64,000 nt of DNA from Lindgomyces ingoldianus (Eukaryota > Ascomycota > Dothideomycetes > Pleosporales > Lindgomycetaceae): assembly GCF_010093535.1 (NCBI RefSeq), contig NW_022985223.1, forward strand, positions 1 through 64,000. The letters run 5' to 3'. The position numbers and the translations under genes were made by a program. Below the pieces are notes generated by a model. The model was not told where the DNA came from, made no database searches, and saw only the letters and a program-made list of their open reading frames with translations. Numbering within the stretch: position 1 is the first letter of the stretch; every line of letters begins with the position of its first letter. Shown here piece after piece: positions 11,023 to 21,400 of the stretch.

Positions 11023-11029
11023 TCTCACC

Positions 11030-12117
11030 GTTGGATTGTTGAATAAATTGCCAAATAATTAGTATATATAAGCAAGAATATAATAAAATTTCAACATTGT
11101 CTAAGCCAAATACAATCTGGCGACATCAACGCAAGTGTGGCGGCCAGTGCTAGTGGGGGCTAGTTAAAATGTTAACACTAATCACTAATATTAAACGCCG
11201 GTGGGCGTGGGTACTGGGACAATGAGTTGTTGAGACCCGACCGTCTTGGCATCACCGGATGAACTTTCAAAGGCATCTCGCTTCCTCCATTCCCTCGTCT
11301 ACATTATTATGAGACATTACCTTTTACGATCTTAATGACTTAGCTGAATGGCACTTTGTCGTTCCCCCAATGTTTGGCTGTCCACTGATGCACCAATAAT
11401 CCTCCGGGCGATCGGGAATGCGCGCGAAAAGCCTGAGAAGACCAGCACAATGCTACCGAGGTTTGCAGACATTCCTACGTGAGACATCAATGATTGGCAT
11501 TTAAATATATCCTTTAGAAGTTTGTGTAGTACAAGTTCTACCCCTAACAAAACCTTGATGTTGTAGCTGAGAAAGGTTCCTTCCAGTTATGACCCCAGGC
11601 TCTATATGTATTGCCAACGAAACACCATTGCGCCAACAACTTGTGTAGCACACATACAACTCTCCTTTTCCGAATTACTACGGCCTCTATTGTTTCATAG
11701 GCTTTTTTAACCATGGTAACCGCTCAACCATCCATACTGAGACCTGTGTATATCTACCTGCAGTCATGCTTCTTTTCACTGATAAAGTTAACCAAAAAGT
11801 GAATGCCGGATCGAAAACCTCGGCGGCCATGGGAAGGAGGTCGAGCGGCGATTATGCACCCACTGCATCCCTGGTCGACGAGGTAGACGACCGGCGGCTT
11901 TAGACACCCTCACAGGATAATTGGCAGGAGATGGTGTGATTAAAGGAGAAGAAGAAGCACCTGCTCAAAGACACAAAGATCAGAGTTTGTCTATCTGGTG
12001 GGATTTTAAAGAGGGAACATCTGCCCTGACACCCTCCACCCCTTGAGATGGGGAAAAGGCTTGTGCTCTTGGCCAGTCCTCTCGAATCCAAAAATGAAGT
12101 CTCGAAGCTAGGTTATA
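11030..12117. other. Gene-free stretch
   Basis: AT-rich 5' flank of the tRNA gene, then mixed sequence down to the 3' end of the serine hydrolase gene. No supported gene or structured RNA was seen. A purine-rich block (ggagaagaagaag) lies near 11944-11956. Confidence 0.45.
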
Positions 12118-13550
12118 CTAACCTCTAGTATGTCTATACAAACACTTCTCCATTTCAAGCAACAACTCCGTGACCATCGGGTCCCCCGGCGGTAAGACCT
12201 GTGTTGTCAACATTCCACCCACACCGGTCTCCTTGTCCAACCACTACGCGCAAATTAGCAATCCGTAGCGGCAGGGTTCCATCACCAAATTATTCCGTAG
12301 TGGTATGAACTTACACAATGAGTCCCAGGCATCCCACTCCAGTTACAACTTCCCTTCTTCCTACGATCAACAAAGTCTTGCTTACTGATAGACGACCCGA
12401 AGCCGAAAGTCCCATCTGCGCCCTTATCCCAAGTTTGCCCAAGATGGCCTTGCCCAACGCCACGGATCACTTCAAGGAAGTGTTCGTCGGACGGGAGCTG
12501 AGGCTTTGTGAGCATGTCAAAGCTCTCAGCGGTCATGAGGTCTGTGTTCTTAGAGATCAGGGCTTGCAGGACTTTCGTGCAGTCTTCGATTGTCGAGTAC
12601 AGGCCAACACCTCCACAGCAATCTGGTGCAAAGGATCCTTGCGCTTCTTGGGGAACAACACCTTTTGTGATCTCCATTGTCTCCCTGTTCCGGTTCACCA
12701 TCTGCATCCTTCTCTTCTGAATATCTGGCCGCAAATCTGGTCGGAACGTTGTGTTAGTCATATCCAACTTATCCCAGATGTGCTGCTTGAGATATTGCTC
12801 AAGTGTTAAACCGGAGGTGACTTCGATCAACCGGCCAGCCCAGTCCATACCTGGAGAGTAGGCCCAACCCTGCCCGGGGGAGTAGACAAGCGGCTTCTGG
12901 TATCCTTTAAGGGTGCCGGAAAAGGTGTTATCTTGGATACCATGATATGCAGACCATTCTTTGAGGCCGTCGTGGCCGTAATCATAGATCATACCCGAAG
13001 TGTGGGTTAGAAGTTGACTGCAATACAACCGTCAGCCTCATCTCAGATCCTGGAATAGAACAGTTCGGAAGTTGTAAGGAAAGAGCTAGGCATACCGAAG
13101 CGTGATTTGGTCGTTGCATGACTTAGTGATTGGCTTGCGAGGGAAGTCGCCCTCTTCGAAACCGGTGAGGATGTTGATTTCCTTCAGCTCAGGAACGACT
13201 TCCCGCACATTGGTGTCGAGTGTGAAAAGGCCCTTCTCAATACCAATCATGCATGCCATGCAAGTCTGAAGCTTGGTGATGGAACCAATCCACATAGTGG
13301 AGTCAAGTTGCAGTGGTATTTGTTCAGTGATGGATCTGCTGCCTTTGGCATTCATGTAGACGATTTCACCTACAGCACGCAGTCAATAGCGGAGAAGAAA
13401 ACGTGCGTGATAATAGAAGGGTGCATTCGTACCATCCCGATTTACGGCAGAGAAAGCAGCACCCCGGAGGTGGTTGGGGATGACCGAGGTGTACTTGTCA
13501 AGGATACTGTCAAGCTCCTCCGCCAAGGTTTGGGCTGGCATAGAACCCAT
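12118..13550 (-). CDS. Beta-lactamase-like serine hydrolase (class C/LovD type)
   Basis: Proteins of this fold are esterases, transesterases or amidases acting through an acyl-serine. Four exons (13433-13550, 13096-13369, 12315-13017, 12118-12243) give 406 residues. The active-site SxxK motif is SITK in MWIGSITKLQTC, followed by LLTHTSGMIYDY, the Tyr-containing block GWAYSPGMDWAGRLIE, and the closing VGGMLTTQVLPPGDP. All introns are GT-AG and keep frame. An ATG nine bases downstream is an alternative start. No signal peptide or membrane segment is visible, so it is probably cytosolic. The gene is divergent from the FAD monooxygenase with about 700 bases between start codons, and belongs to the putative pigment cluster by position. 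An acyl transfer or ester cleavage on the polyketide product is inferred only; the substrate is unknown. Confidence 0.93.
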
Positions 13551-14248
13551 TCTGGGCCGCTTTTTTGGTAGGTCGAAATGGGATAGTTCCGACTGATTGT
13601 AAGAAAGGGCAAGTGAAGTGACGCGCCCAGAAAATTGAGGAGCGCAATTAAAGTATTGCTGGTTTGGTAGCCAATACTACGATACTGGTGTTGGTAGTTC
13701 TCTGGACTTGATTGAGGAATGTAGCAGCGTACTGTCTTGCTGGAGAGATGCACAATCGGACGGGCGATGGGGAGAAAATGGATCGAGAATCGTGCGACAA
13801 AGAGGTGATAACGGGAATCTCAAAACTTCGTAGAACGACATGAAATCTAAATAAGATATACGTCGAACCGAAAGCGTAGTTCCCATAGTGTATCGGGAAC
13901 TTTGGTGAGTGTACCCTCACCAAATGGATATTCGGTTACCGAGCGCACTCTGATCTCCAATGAGACGACTACCAACCCACTCTTAGCCTAACGACACATT
14001 CGGAAATCGTATTTGCGGCGTGCGCTGAAACTACTTCGATGGTTTAACATTAGGTTTTCGACAGTCGGACAGCGCTTTCGTTCCGGTCGAACCACCTTCT
14101 CGTTCATGTGAACTACTAAAGCTATGCTTCCCCTACGTAGGATGCTACAGAGCACAGCACTGAAGATCTCTCTAAGACTAAAACCTCAAGGTCGCCCGAA
14201 AGCCTCTACTTCCAGAAACTTCTCTCCAACTCCACATCTCCTGCCACA
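13551..14248. promoter_or_regulatory. Divergent promoter between hydrolase and monooxygenase
   Basis: The 698 bases separate the start codons of two divergently read cluster genes and must carry both promoters. No clear TATA box or palindromic Zn2Cys6 site stood out. The part next to the monooxygenase start is pyrimidine-rich (ctctccaactccacatctcc). Confidence 0.5.
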
Positions 14249-15534
14249 ATGTCGCCCTCAATTTCTCAACTCCCACCACGTGTTCTCATAATTGGCGGCG
14301 GTTTGGGGGGTCTTTCCCTTGCTCAGGGTCTCAAGAAGGCCGCTGTTCCCTTCCATATTTTTGAGAGGGATCCGTCCCCTACTTTCCGTCCTCAAGGATA
14401 TAGAATTAAGGTAATCATGTTGATGAAATCTCATGGATGTGTTAGCTAATCAAAGCTAAGATCAACTATGAAGGCGCCATGGCTCTGAAGGCAGTGATGA
14501 GCGAGGAGATGTGGGAAGAATTCGAGAAGACTTGTGCTGAGTCTAAATTCGGCGAAACCAATATCAATGCTCCTGATGGGGGCGTCATTGCTAGCCGCGA
14601 AGGACCAGGGATTTTCGGAGGAAACTTCGTTCCCTACCTAGCGGACCGCACAGTCCTACGAAGATTACTATTCCGCGGTCTGGAGGAAGACGCGTCTTTT
14701 GGAAAGACCTTGACTCACTACGAGGAACTGGAAGAGGGTGTTATTGCACACTTCGCGGATGGAACTTCAGAGCAAGGTATTCTCCTCGTTGGCGCGGACG
14801 GCTTCCGATCCCCCGTCCGCAAGCAACTACATCCCGAGCATAAGCCAGTTGACACCAACGGACGATGCATCTATGGCAAGACACCCCTCACTGATGAGTT
14901 CCTTGCCAAGTACCACGCCCGCGCTCACAAGTGGATGACCCTAGTCCTGGACAAGACTCCCATGACCCAAACTCTTGACATCGATGAGACTCCCTTGACC
15001 TGTCTTCTCGAGCCAGTTCGCTTCGTTGACAACGAGTACAAGTCCAAGGCTCCACAAGACTACATCTACTGGGTCCTCATCGGTCGCTCAGATGTCTTTG
15101 GATTGTCGACCGATAAGTTGCTTGCCTTGAGTGGGCAGGAGTCGGCCAATCTTTCGCTCAAGCTCACCTCAGAATGGGATCCTTCAATCCGTGCCCTTTT
15201 CGAACACCAGGATGTTAAACAATCTTCAGCTCTACGCATATCGACGGCGAAGCCAGCGATTCCGGAGTGGGTGGCTAATCCACGTGTCACTCTTCTCGGT
15301 GATGCGGTCCACGTTATGTCGCCATGCGGGGGTGTTGGTGCGGTAACGGCTATTATGGATGCTGCGGAGCTGACCAAGAATCTTCAAGCCAGTGGTATCA
15401 ACAAGAAGAGCATTGCCCAATACGAGGCTGCTATGAGGGTATATGCTCGGAAGTCCATCGAGAGGAGCTATTTTGGAGGAAAAAAGATGTTCGGTCACCA
15501 GCCATTCGACAACTGCGAGATCCTGGAATTGTAA
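14249..15534 (+). CDS. Group A FAD-dependent monooxygenase
   Basis: Enzymes of this group use FAD and NAD(P)H to hydroxylate aromatic substrates. Two exons, 14249-14410 and 14461-15534, give 411 residues, typical of the salicylate-hydroxylase-like family. The Rossmann dinucleotide-binding motif is [15 protein letters not shown] near residue 12, followed by the Arg-containing RPQGYRIK. The DG motif is [15 protein letters not shown], and the GD motif that binds the FAD ribitol is [20 protein letters not shown]. The single 50-base intron falls just after the N-terminal motif. The gene reads toward the EthD gene and the polyketide synthase, consistent with a tailoring oxidation or hydroxylation of the aromatic polyketide, which is an inference from context. 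No C-terminal membrane anchor is visible. Confidence 0.95.
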
Positions 15535-16562
15535 ATTTAGTAGCTGTTGAGGAAGTTTCTTTGTTGGTGTTGGAACGTGATATTGCGATAGATTTCATAT
15601 TTTCCTAGCTGTAAATTGACTCCGAAATCATTAACTCGCTCCATCTTTTAAGATAAATGAGGTAATGCTTGAACAATAAAAACGCTGAGAGATCTACGAT
15701 CAGAGGATGACACCGAACTACGATTTGCGTGTCAAACCCCCCTGAGCTGCATCACGAAGGAGCGGCTTCTGCCGCAAAGAAAGTTTGAGAAACTAGTAGA
15801 GGCAGGAAATTCCCAGATTGTAACGGTAACACCTGTGAAAACATGGCTTATGCATATTTTCGATGCGGATAATTATTACTAGCCATGATGCAAAAATAGG
15901 GTATGGGGCATGATGGCGTACGCATCTGATCAGGGTAATGCTTGGTACAAATCTCAAAGAGCTGAGGAGAACATGTACTTTTTTGGAGACCATTTCAAAA
16001 GAGAATCGAGTGTGATTAAATTAGGGAGAAGAATTATTGAGCTTACGAGGGGTTATGGCCCAGGGAAATGCCAAGACGCATGTGATGAGACCCATATTTC
16101 ATCTCCTTCCCGAGGTAGTGGTCTTGTATTTACAACGACAACGCCTTCCTCCATAATTAATCTAATGGTCGCATCAACTCTTAAGCATGCCGATAGGACT
16201 GTGTTCTTGATGAAGCATTCGTATGAATCATTTCCGTCGTCTGCGACAATGAACACCAATATTACTTGCTCCACATTCGTTCGCTATCCGAACGTATATC
16301 AACTCTTCTTTCTCGGATGTTATCACGGAGAAGTAAGCTTTGGAAAGCGAAAGACGCGGAAACTAGAATGCTTAGGTGTAGGCGATCAAGGCTCTGAGAT
16401 CTCCCCCTAGATCTAGACCCTGTTGCGTGCTAACGCTTGAGCATATAACCTCGAAGTTGCCGCTTAGCTATCAAAACTTCTTCATCATTTTCAATCTCGC
16501 TTCTCATTCCCCGTTTCAGTATATTCCTCTTGTCTTCACAATCGAACTTCTTTACTTTCAAA
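15535..16562. other. Gene-free spacer within the cluster
   Basis: About 1 kb between the monooxygenase and the EthD gene. A plus-strand frame of about 166 codons at 15910-16410 has no recognisable motif and no fungal-like splice context, so it is not called. The last 130 bases are pyrimidine-rich and probably hold the EthD promoter. Confidence 0.45.
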
Positions 16563-17062
16563 ATGGCCCCCGTTCTTGCATGGACCGTGTGTGCATACCG
16601 AAAGCCAGGGATGAGCGAAGAGGATTACCATACTTACATGAGCGAGATCCATGGCCCCCTTGTGAAGGGCCTGATGGCCAAGTATGGCATGCTTAGCTTC
16701 GCTATGGTATCTGATCCTCGATAACTTCTTTGTCTGAGAACTTCTAATCTCCTCAGTCTCACAATACGACCGCTACCCGCGCCGAAATGGACAAGCTCTT
16801 TGACCCTCAGTTTGCCAATGTTGCCGATTATGACTGCATTGTTCAGGCCACATTCCCAGATACTGAATGCTTCGTCAAGATGAAGGCCGATCCGGAGTAT
16901 ATCGCCAAGTGCATTCCCGACCACGAGAACTTTGCGGATACAAAGAGATCAAAGTAAGCACCCTAACCTTGTAAAGGGGGAACAAGGTTGTTGATTCTCA
17001 CACTTAGGATGACAATTGGCTGGGTTGAGTGGCACGTTCGCGAAGGTCAGATTGTCTGCTAA
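16563..17062 (+). CDS. EthD-domain protein, TpcK/AurZ-like dehydratase
   Basis: Small EthD-domain proteins of the TpcK family act on cyclised aromatic polyketides. The Fusarium homologue AurZ dehydrates YWA1 to nor-rubrofusarin, and the Claviceps/Ustilaginoidea homologues do the same in naphthopyrone pathways (known of the family). Three exons (16563-16706, 16757-16953, 17008-17062) give 131 residues, the usual size. Visible family features are the start WTVCAYRKPGMSEEDYHTYM, the conserved His in EIHGPLVKGLMAKYG, the dimer-forming middle FDPQFANVADYDCIVQ, and the C-terminal GWVEWHVREGQIV. Both introns are GT-AG with conserved phase. An in-frame ATG 33 bases upstream would add 11 residues, but the chosen start begins the family's usual N-terminus. 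Position next to a non-reducing polyketide synthase supports the role. Confidence 0.92.
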
Positions 17063-18452
17063 GCAGCGGACAAAGAGTACCTCATCAGACATATTTCGTA
17101 AAGGGGTTTGCTATGCGATGTGATAGATATAGACTGTAGGCTAGGGTGTCTCCTTTGAATTGACTTTTGCTCGACATCATTCTCAGCACCTCATCAACTA
17201 GTGGAGATATAGGCTCCTTTACTTGACGCAATTTAGCGTGAACAGCTGGATTAAATTGAACTGGTGTTTTAATTACGTACTTTTTGTTTTTGGTAGTAAA
17301 ATGTGCCAGCAATTCACCGCTCGACTGGTCAATTGATTTCACTTGCAGCAAACATACCTTGGTGGGGTGGAATGCTTACTCAGCGAATATCGCATGGTGC
17401 AGCTCACAGTCTTTCGAGATCCCTATCCACCCTTCTCCTTCTAGAATCCATCAAAGCGCCATCGTTTCCGTCATCCTTCATGAAAATACATGATAGATTC
17501 CCTTTCAAGCGTGGTTCCTCTCTCCGAGCTACCCTGGTAGCATTGCAATGTTCCGCGACCCAGATCTACTACGTGTACTCTATACTTGTCTTTTGCACAT
17601 GCCGATAAAGGACCATGTGTCGGAAGCCTAGAGAGTGAACCCATGTGTTGGATCAACTCATACGAGATTTTGCAAATCAAGTTCTTGAGCACCATGGAGT
17701 TCTTCACATCCCAGAAACGCTTTTAGAAGAGTTCTTGTATCGATCCCACGCCCTCTGGCGCAATTTCATCCAAAGGTCCCACTGCCTATCAGAACACCGT
17801 TAGAATAGATATGAAGGCGGGCTTAGAAAGTATTATTAGGAACCACGTGTCCCAAGCTAGTATACCGCCACAAAATTTCCAATTGTGGCATCGTACTGGC
17901 TAGGTTGTGAGGCTGAGGAAGGATCGGAAACCGAAGCAGCGTGTTGACTTGCGATCGTAGAGCGACGCCTGGGCAGTACCGCAGCTGACCGACAAATCAC
18001 AGATCAAACTACTTGCTCGCCAGCAGACCTAGACGGCATGCTCTCACCCTCATGAGACGAAACGCTTTGCGGCGTCCACATCGTCGGGTTACCACTCAAA
18101 TGCAGAGACATCTTGGCGAAGACACTAGCTCACTTATCCCAATTAGTAACCCCCCTACGCTCAAACCATAGCTCATTCGGTCTACGACATTATAGAAGAC
18201 TCGGTGAGAGCAGGTATCCGACAATACGGACACTGCGTGATCGGGATTGACGTCTGTTAGGATGGCATGTACCGGGATTCAGGTATCTCTAACGGCCATA
18301 GATTCTAGTATATATGATCTTCTTAGGAATACCTCAATCTCCTGTATCACACCATAAGGCCTATCACCTCCACGAGCCATCCTACGAATCGTTGTCTGTA
18401 AACTTACCAACCACTTCCCAATTTCAGCCAACGACTCAATCCTTTCGCTACA
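17063..18452. other. Spacer and promoter upstream of the polyketide synthase
   Basis: No supported gene. A minus-strand frame of 88 codons at 17085-17351 lacks any recognisable motif. The 3' end acts as the polyketide synthase promoter and includes a TATATAT block at 18309-18315. Confidence 0.5.
18309..18315 (+). promoter_or_regulatory. Candidate TATA box of the polyketide synthase
   Basis: TATATAT lies 138 bases before the start codon and is the only strong TATA-like block in the last 200 bases. The distance is plausible for a fungal gene with a leader of about 100 bases. Confidence 0.45.
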
Positions 18453-21400
18453 ATGGACAAATCCACTCAAGTCCTGCTCTTTGGAGATCAGACTAGCCCA
18501 TTCGCAGCTTCCCTTAAGCGTCTCCTCTCGATCAAGCACAACGGCCTCCTGATTACTTTCTTTGAGAGAGTCTATTACGCCCTGAGAGTCGAAATCAACC
18601 GCCTTCCCATCGCCTTTCAGGACGAGTTTCCTCGGTTTACTTCTCTGCTCGATCTCTTGGCTCGTTGCAGCGAGTCAAAAACCAGGAACCCGGCCCTCGA
18701 GAGCGCCTTCCACACCCTCAATCAACTCGCTTGCTTCATCAGGTAAGTTGCCACATCTCCCCTCCGCTCACTCCAACATACTAACGACCAATTATAGCCA
18801 CTATGGCCAGAGCACGCTCAAGTATCCTTCCCCCGCCGAGAGCCACATTGTTGGTGTTTGCACTGGTCTTCTTTCTTCTGCCGCCATCAGCACTTCTCAG
18901 ACATGGGCTGAACTCTTCCCAGCGGCCATTGAAGCTGTGCTGATCGCCTTCCGCACTGGACTGAGGACTACCCAGGTTCGAAACGATATCGAGAAACCCA
19001 CTGCGGGCTCCCAATCTTGGTCTATGATCGTTCCCCTGCCTGCCCAGCGCGTTTCGATGGCTCTGGATGCATTCGAGGAGGATCAAGGTATCCCCCATGC
19101 ATCCCGACCGTATATCAGCTACATCACTCCGAACAACGTCACAATTAGCGGCCCTCCGTCCGTCCTCGAGACTCTCGTCAAGACATCACCTTTTTCTGAG
19201 TCCAAAGGTGCCAAGGTCTCTGTGTTCGCTCCGTATCACACTTCCCACCTCTACTCAGAGGCTGATATCGACGCGATAATGGCTACCACCTCTCAGGAGA
19301 TCGTAAATTCCTACACACCTAAAATCCCCGTCTTCTCCGATGTTACTGGCCAGTTGATCACCGCTTCCACGTATGGAGAGCTTCTGCGGATTTGTCTTCG
19401 TGAGATTTTGATGGAGCCTATCCGTTGGGATAAACTGCTTGAGGGTACCCCCGCTTCCTTGAAGGAGGCCGGCGTCTCTCAAGCCACTATCATCCCATTT
19501 ATCGCCAACGGTTCGCAGCATTTAGCAGCTGCCCTTTCCCAGGCAGGCTTTGCTAGTGTCAAAATCGACGATCAGAATACCAACATCAACGCTTCTCCAC
19601 ATGCCCGCCCACAGCAATCCAAGATTGCTATTGTTGGATACTCTGGTCGCTTCCCGGACTCTGCTAACACCGAGAAGTTCTGGGAAATTCTTCACCAAGG
19701 ACGTGATGTACACCGCGAGATTCCCAAGGACCGATTCGACGTAGATGCTCACTTTGACCCCACAGGCAAGAAGAAGAACACATCTCGTATCCGGCACGGT
19801 TGCTTCATTGAAGAGCCTGGCCTTTTCGATGCCCGCTTCTTCAATATGTCACCCCGAGAAGCCGCAAACGCCGATCCCGGCCAGCGTCTTGCCATTACCA
19901 CTGCTTATGAGGCGTTCGAACTCGCAGGTTTCGTTCCAAACCGAACCGGTAGGTCAAAACTTCTGATATCAGTCCTGAAAGCTAACATTCTACAGCGTCT
20001 TCTCAGCGCGACCGCGTTGGCATCTTTTACGGCATGACCAGTGACGATTGGCGTGAGGTGAACAGCGGGCAAAATGTCGACACCTATTTCATCCCTGGTG
20101 GCAACCGGGCCTTTACGCCTGGACGTATCAACTACCACTTTAAGTTCAGCGGTCCTTCATTCAGTGTTGATACTGCCTGCTCCTCTAGCTTTGCTGCTAT
20201 TCACACTGCCTGCAACTCGCTCTGGAAGGGAGACTGCGACACTGCCATCGCCGGCGGCACAAACGTCATGACTAATCCAGATAACTTTGCCGGCTTGGAT
20301 CGTGGACACTTCCTCTCTACCACTGGCAACTGCAACACATTTGATGATGGAGCGAACGGGTATTGCCGAGCTGATGCTGTTGGCACTATCATCATGAAGA
20401 GATTGGAAGACGCCGAGGCTGACTGCGATCCTATCTACGGCGTCATCCTTGGGGCATACACGAATCACAGCGCTGAGGCTGAGAGTATGACTAGACCTCA
20501 CGTAGGCGCGCAGGCGGCGATCTTCGGGCACATGTTGAACGCGGCTAACGTCAACCCCCTTGATGTCAGCTACATCGAAATGCACGGCACTGGAACTCAG
20601 GCTGGTGACGCTGTGGAGATGGGGTCAGTCCTTCAGGTGTTCGCACCGACCGAGGGAGGTCGTCCTACCCAGTCACTCCACCTTGGCTCAGCTAAGGCAA
20701 ATATTGGACATGCTGAATCGGCCTCTGGTGTTGCCTCGCTCATAAAAGTCCTCATGATGATGAAGAAGAACGAAATACCACCCCATTGCGGAATCAAGAC
20801 TAAGATCAACCACAGCTTCCCTGATCTGGGAGCTCGCAATGTTCACATTGCACGCAAGCCGACGGAGTGGAAGCGACCTGACGGAGGAAAGCGTACGGTC
20901 TTCATGAACAATTTCAGTGCAGCTGGAGGCAACACTGCACTTCTCATGGAGGACGCTCCTATCGCCTACAGGACTGAAAGCAAAGACCCTCGATCCACGC
21001 ACATGGTTGCCGTCTCCGGACGATCCATCCTCTCCTTGAAGAGGAACCTCGAGTCCTTCGCAAAATTCCTCGAACAGAATCAGGACATAGCCCTCCCTGC
21101 TCTCTCTTACACTACCACTGCGCGTCGTATGCACCACAACCACCGCATCGTGGCCACTGGTGCAAACATTGAGACTGTCATCAAGAAGTTGAAGGATGCC
21201 AGCCAGAGGCAAGACCTCAAGCCTGTCCCAGCCAGAACCCCTGGGGTGGCCTTCGCCTTTACTGGCCAAGGAGTCCTTCAATCGGGAATGGGCAAGCAGC
21301 TCTTCGAGAACTTCACCCAATACCGCAATGATATCCAGCGATTCGACCGCATTGGCCAAAGCCACGGCTTCCCTAGCATCCAGCCTCTGATTGACGGGTC

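Larger units (their letters stand above)
10881..11029 (-). tRNA. tRNA-Leu(AAG) with two interruptions
   Basis: The acceptor arms GGTGAGA (11029-11023) and TCTCATC plus discriminator A (10888-10881) pair over seven bases. Box A TGGCCGAGTTGG is at 11022-11011 and box B GGTTCGAGTCC at 10902-10892. A long variable arm with a GAAA loop marks a class II tRNA. The anticodon stem is CCAGG with CCTGG, and the loop reads TTAAGG plus T, giving anticodon AAG. The canonical intron is 18 bases at 10925-10942, after position 37, and its CCTT can pair with AAGG of the anticodon loop, as expected for eukaryotic tRNA introns. A further 49-base insert at 10950-10998 lies inside the 5' strand of the anticodon stem. 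Without both, the tRNA is 82 bases, right for leucine. Whether the gene is active depends on removal of the extra insert. Confidence 0.88.

Noticed and set aside
10881..11029. Reading the tRNA as having one 67-base intron and anticodon TAA
   Set aside because: The insert would then lie before position 32 rather than after 37. The two-part model gives U33, anticodon AAG, a canonical 18-base intron and intron-anticodon pairing.
17085..17351. 88-codon minus-strand frame upstream of the polyketide synthase
   Set aside because: No recognisable motif, signal peptide or splice pattern; sits in the promoter interval.
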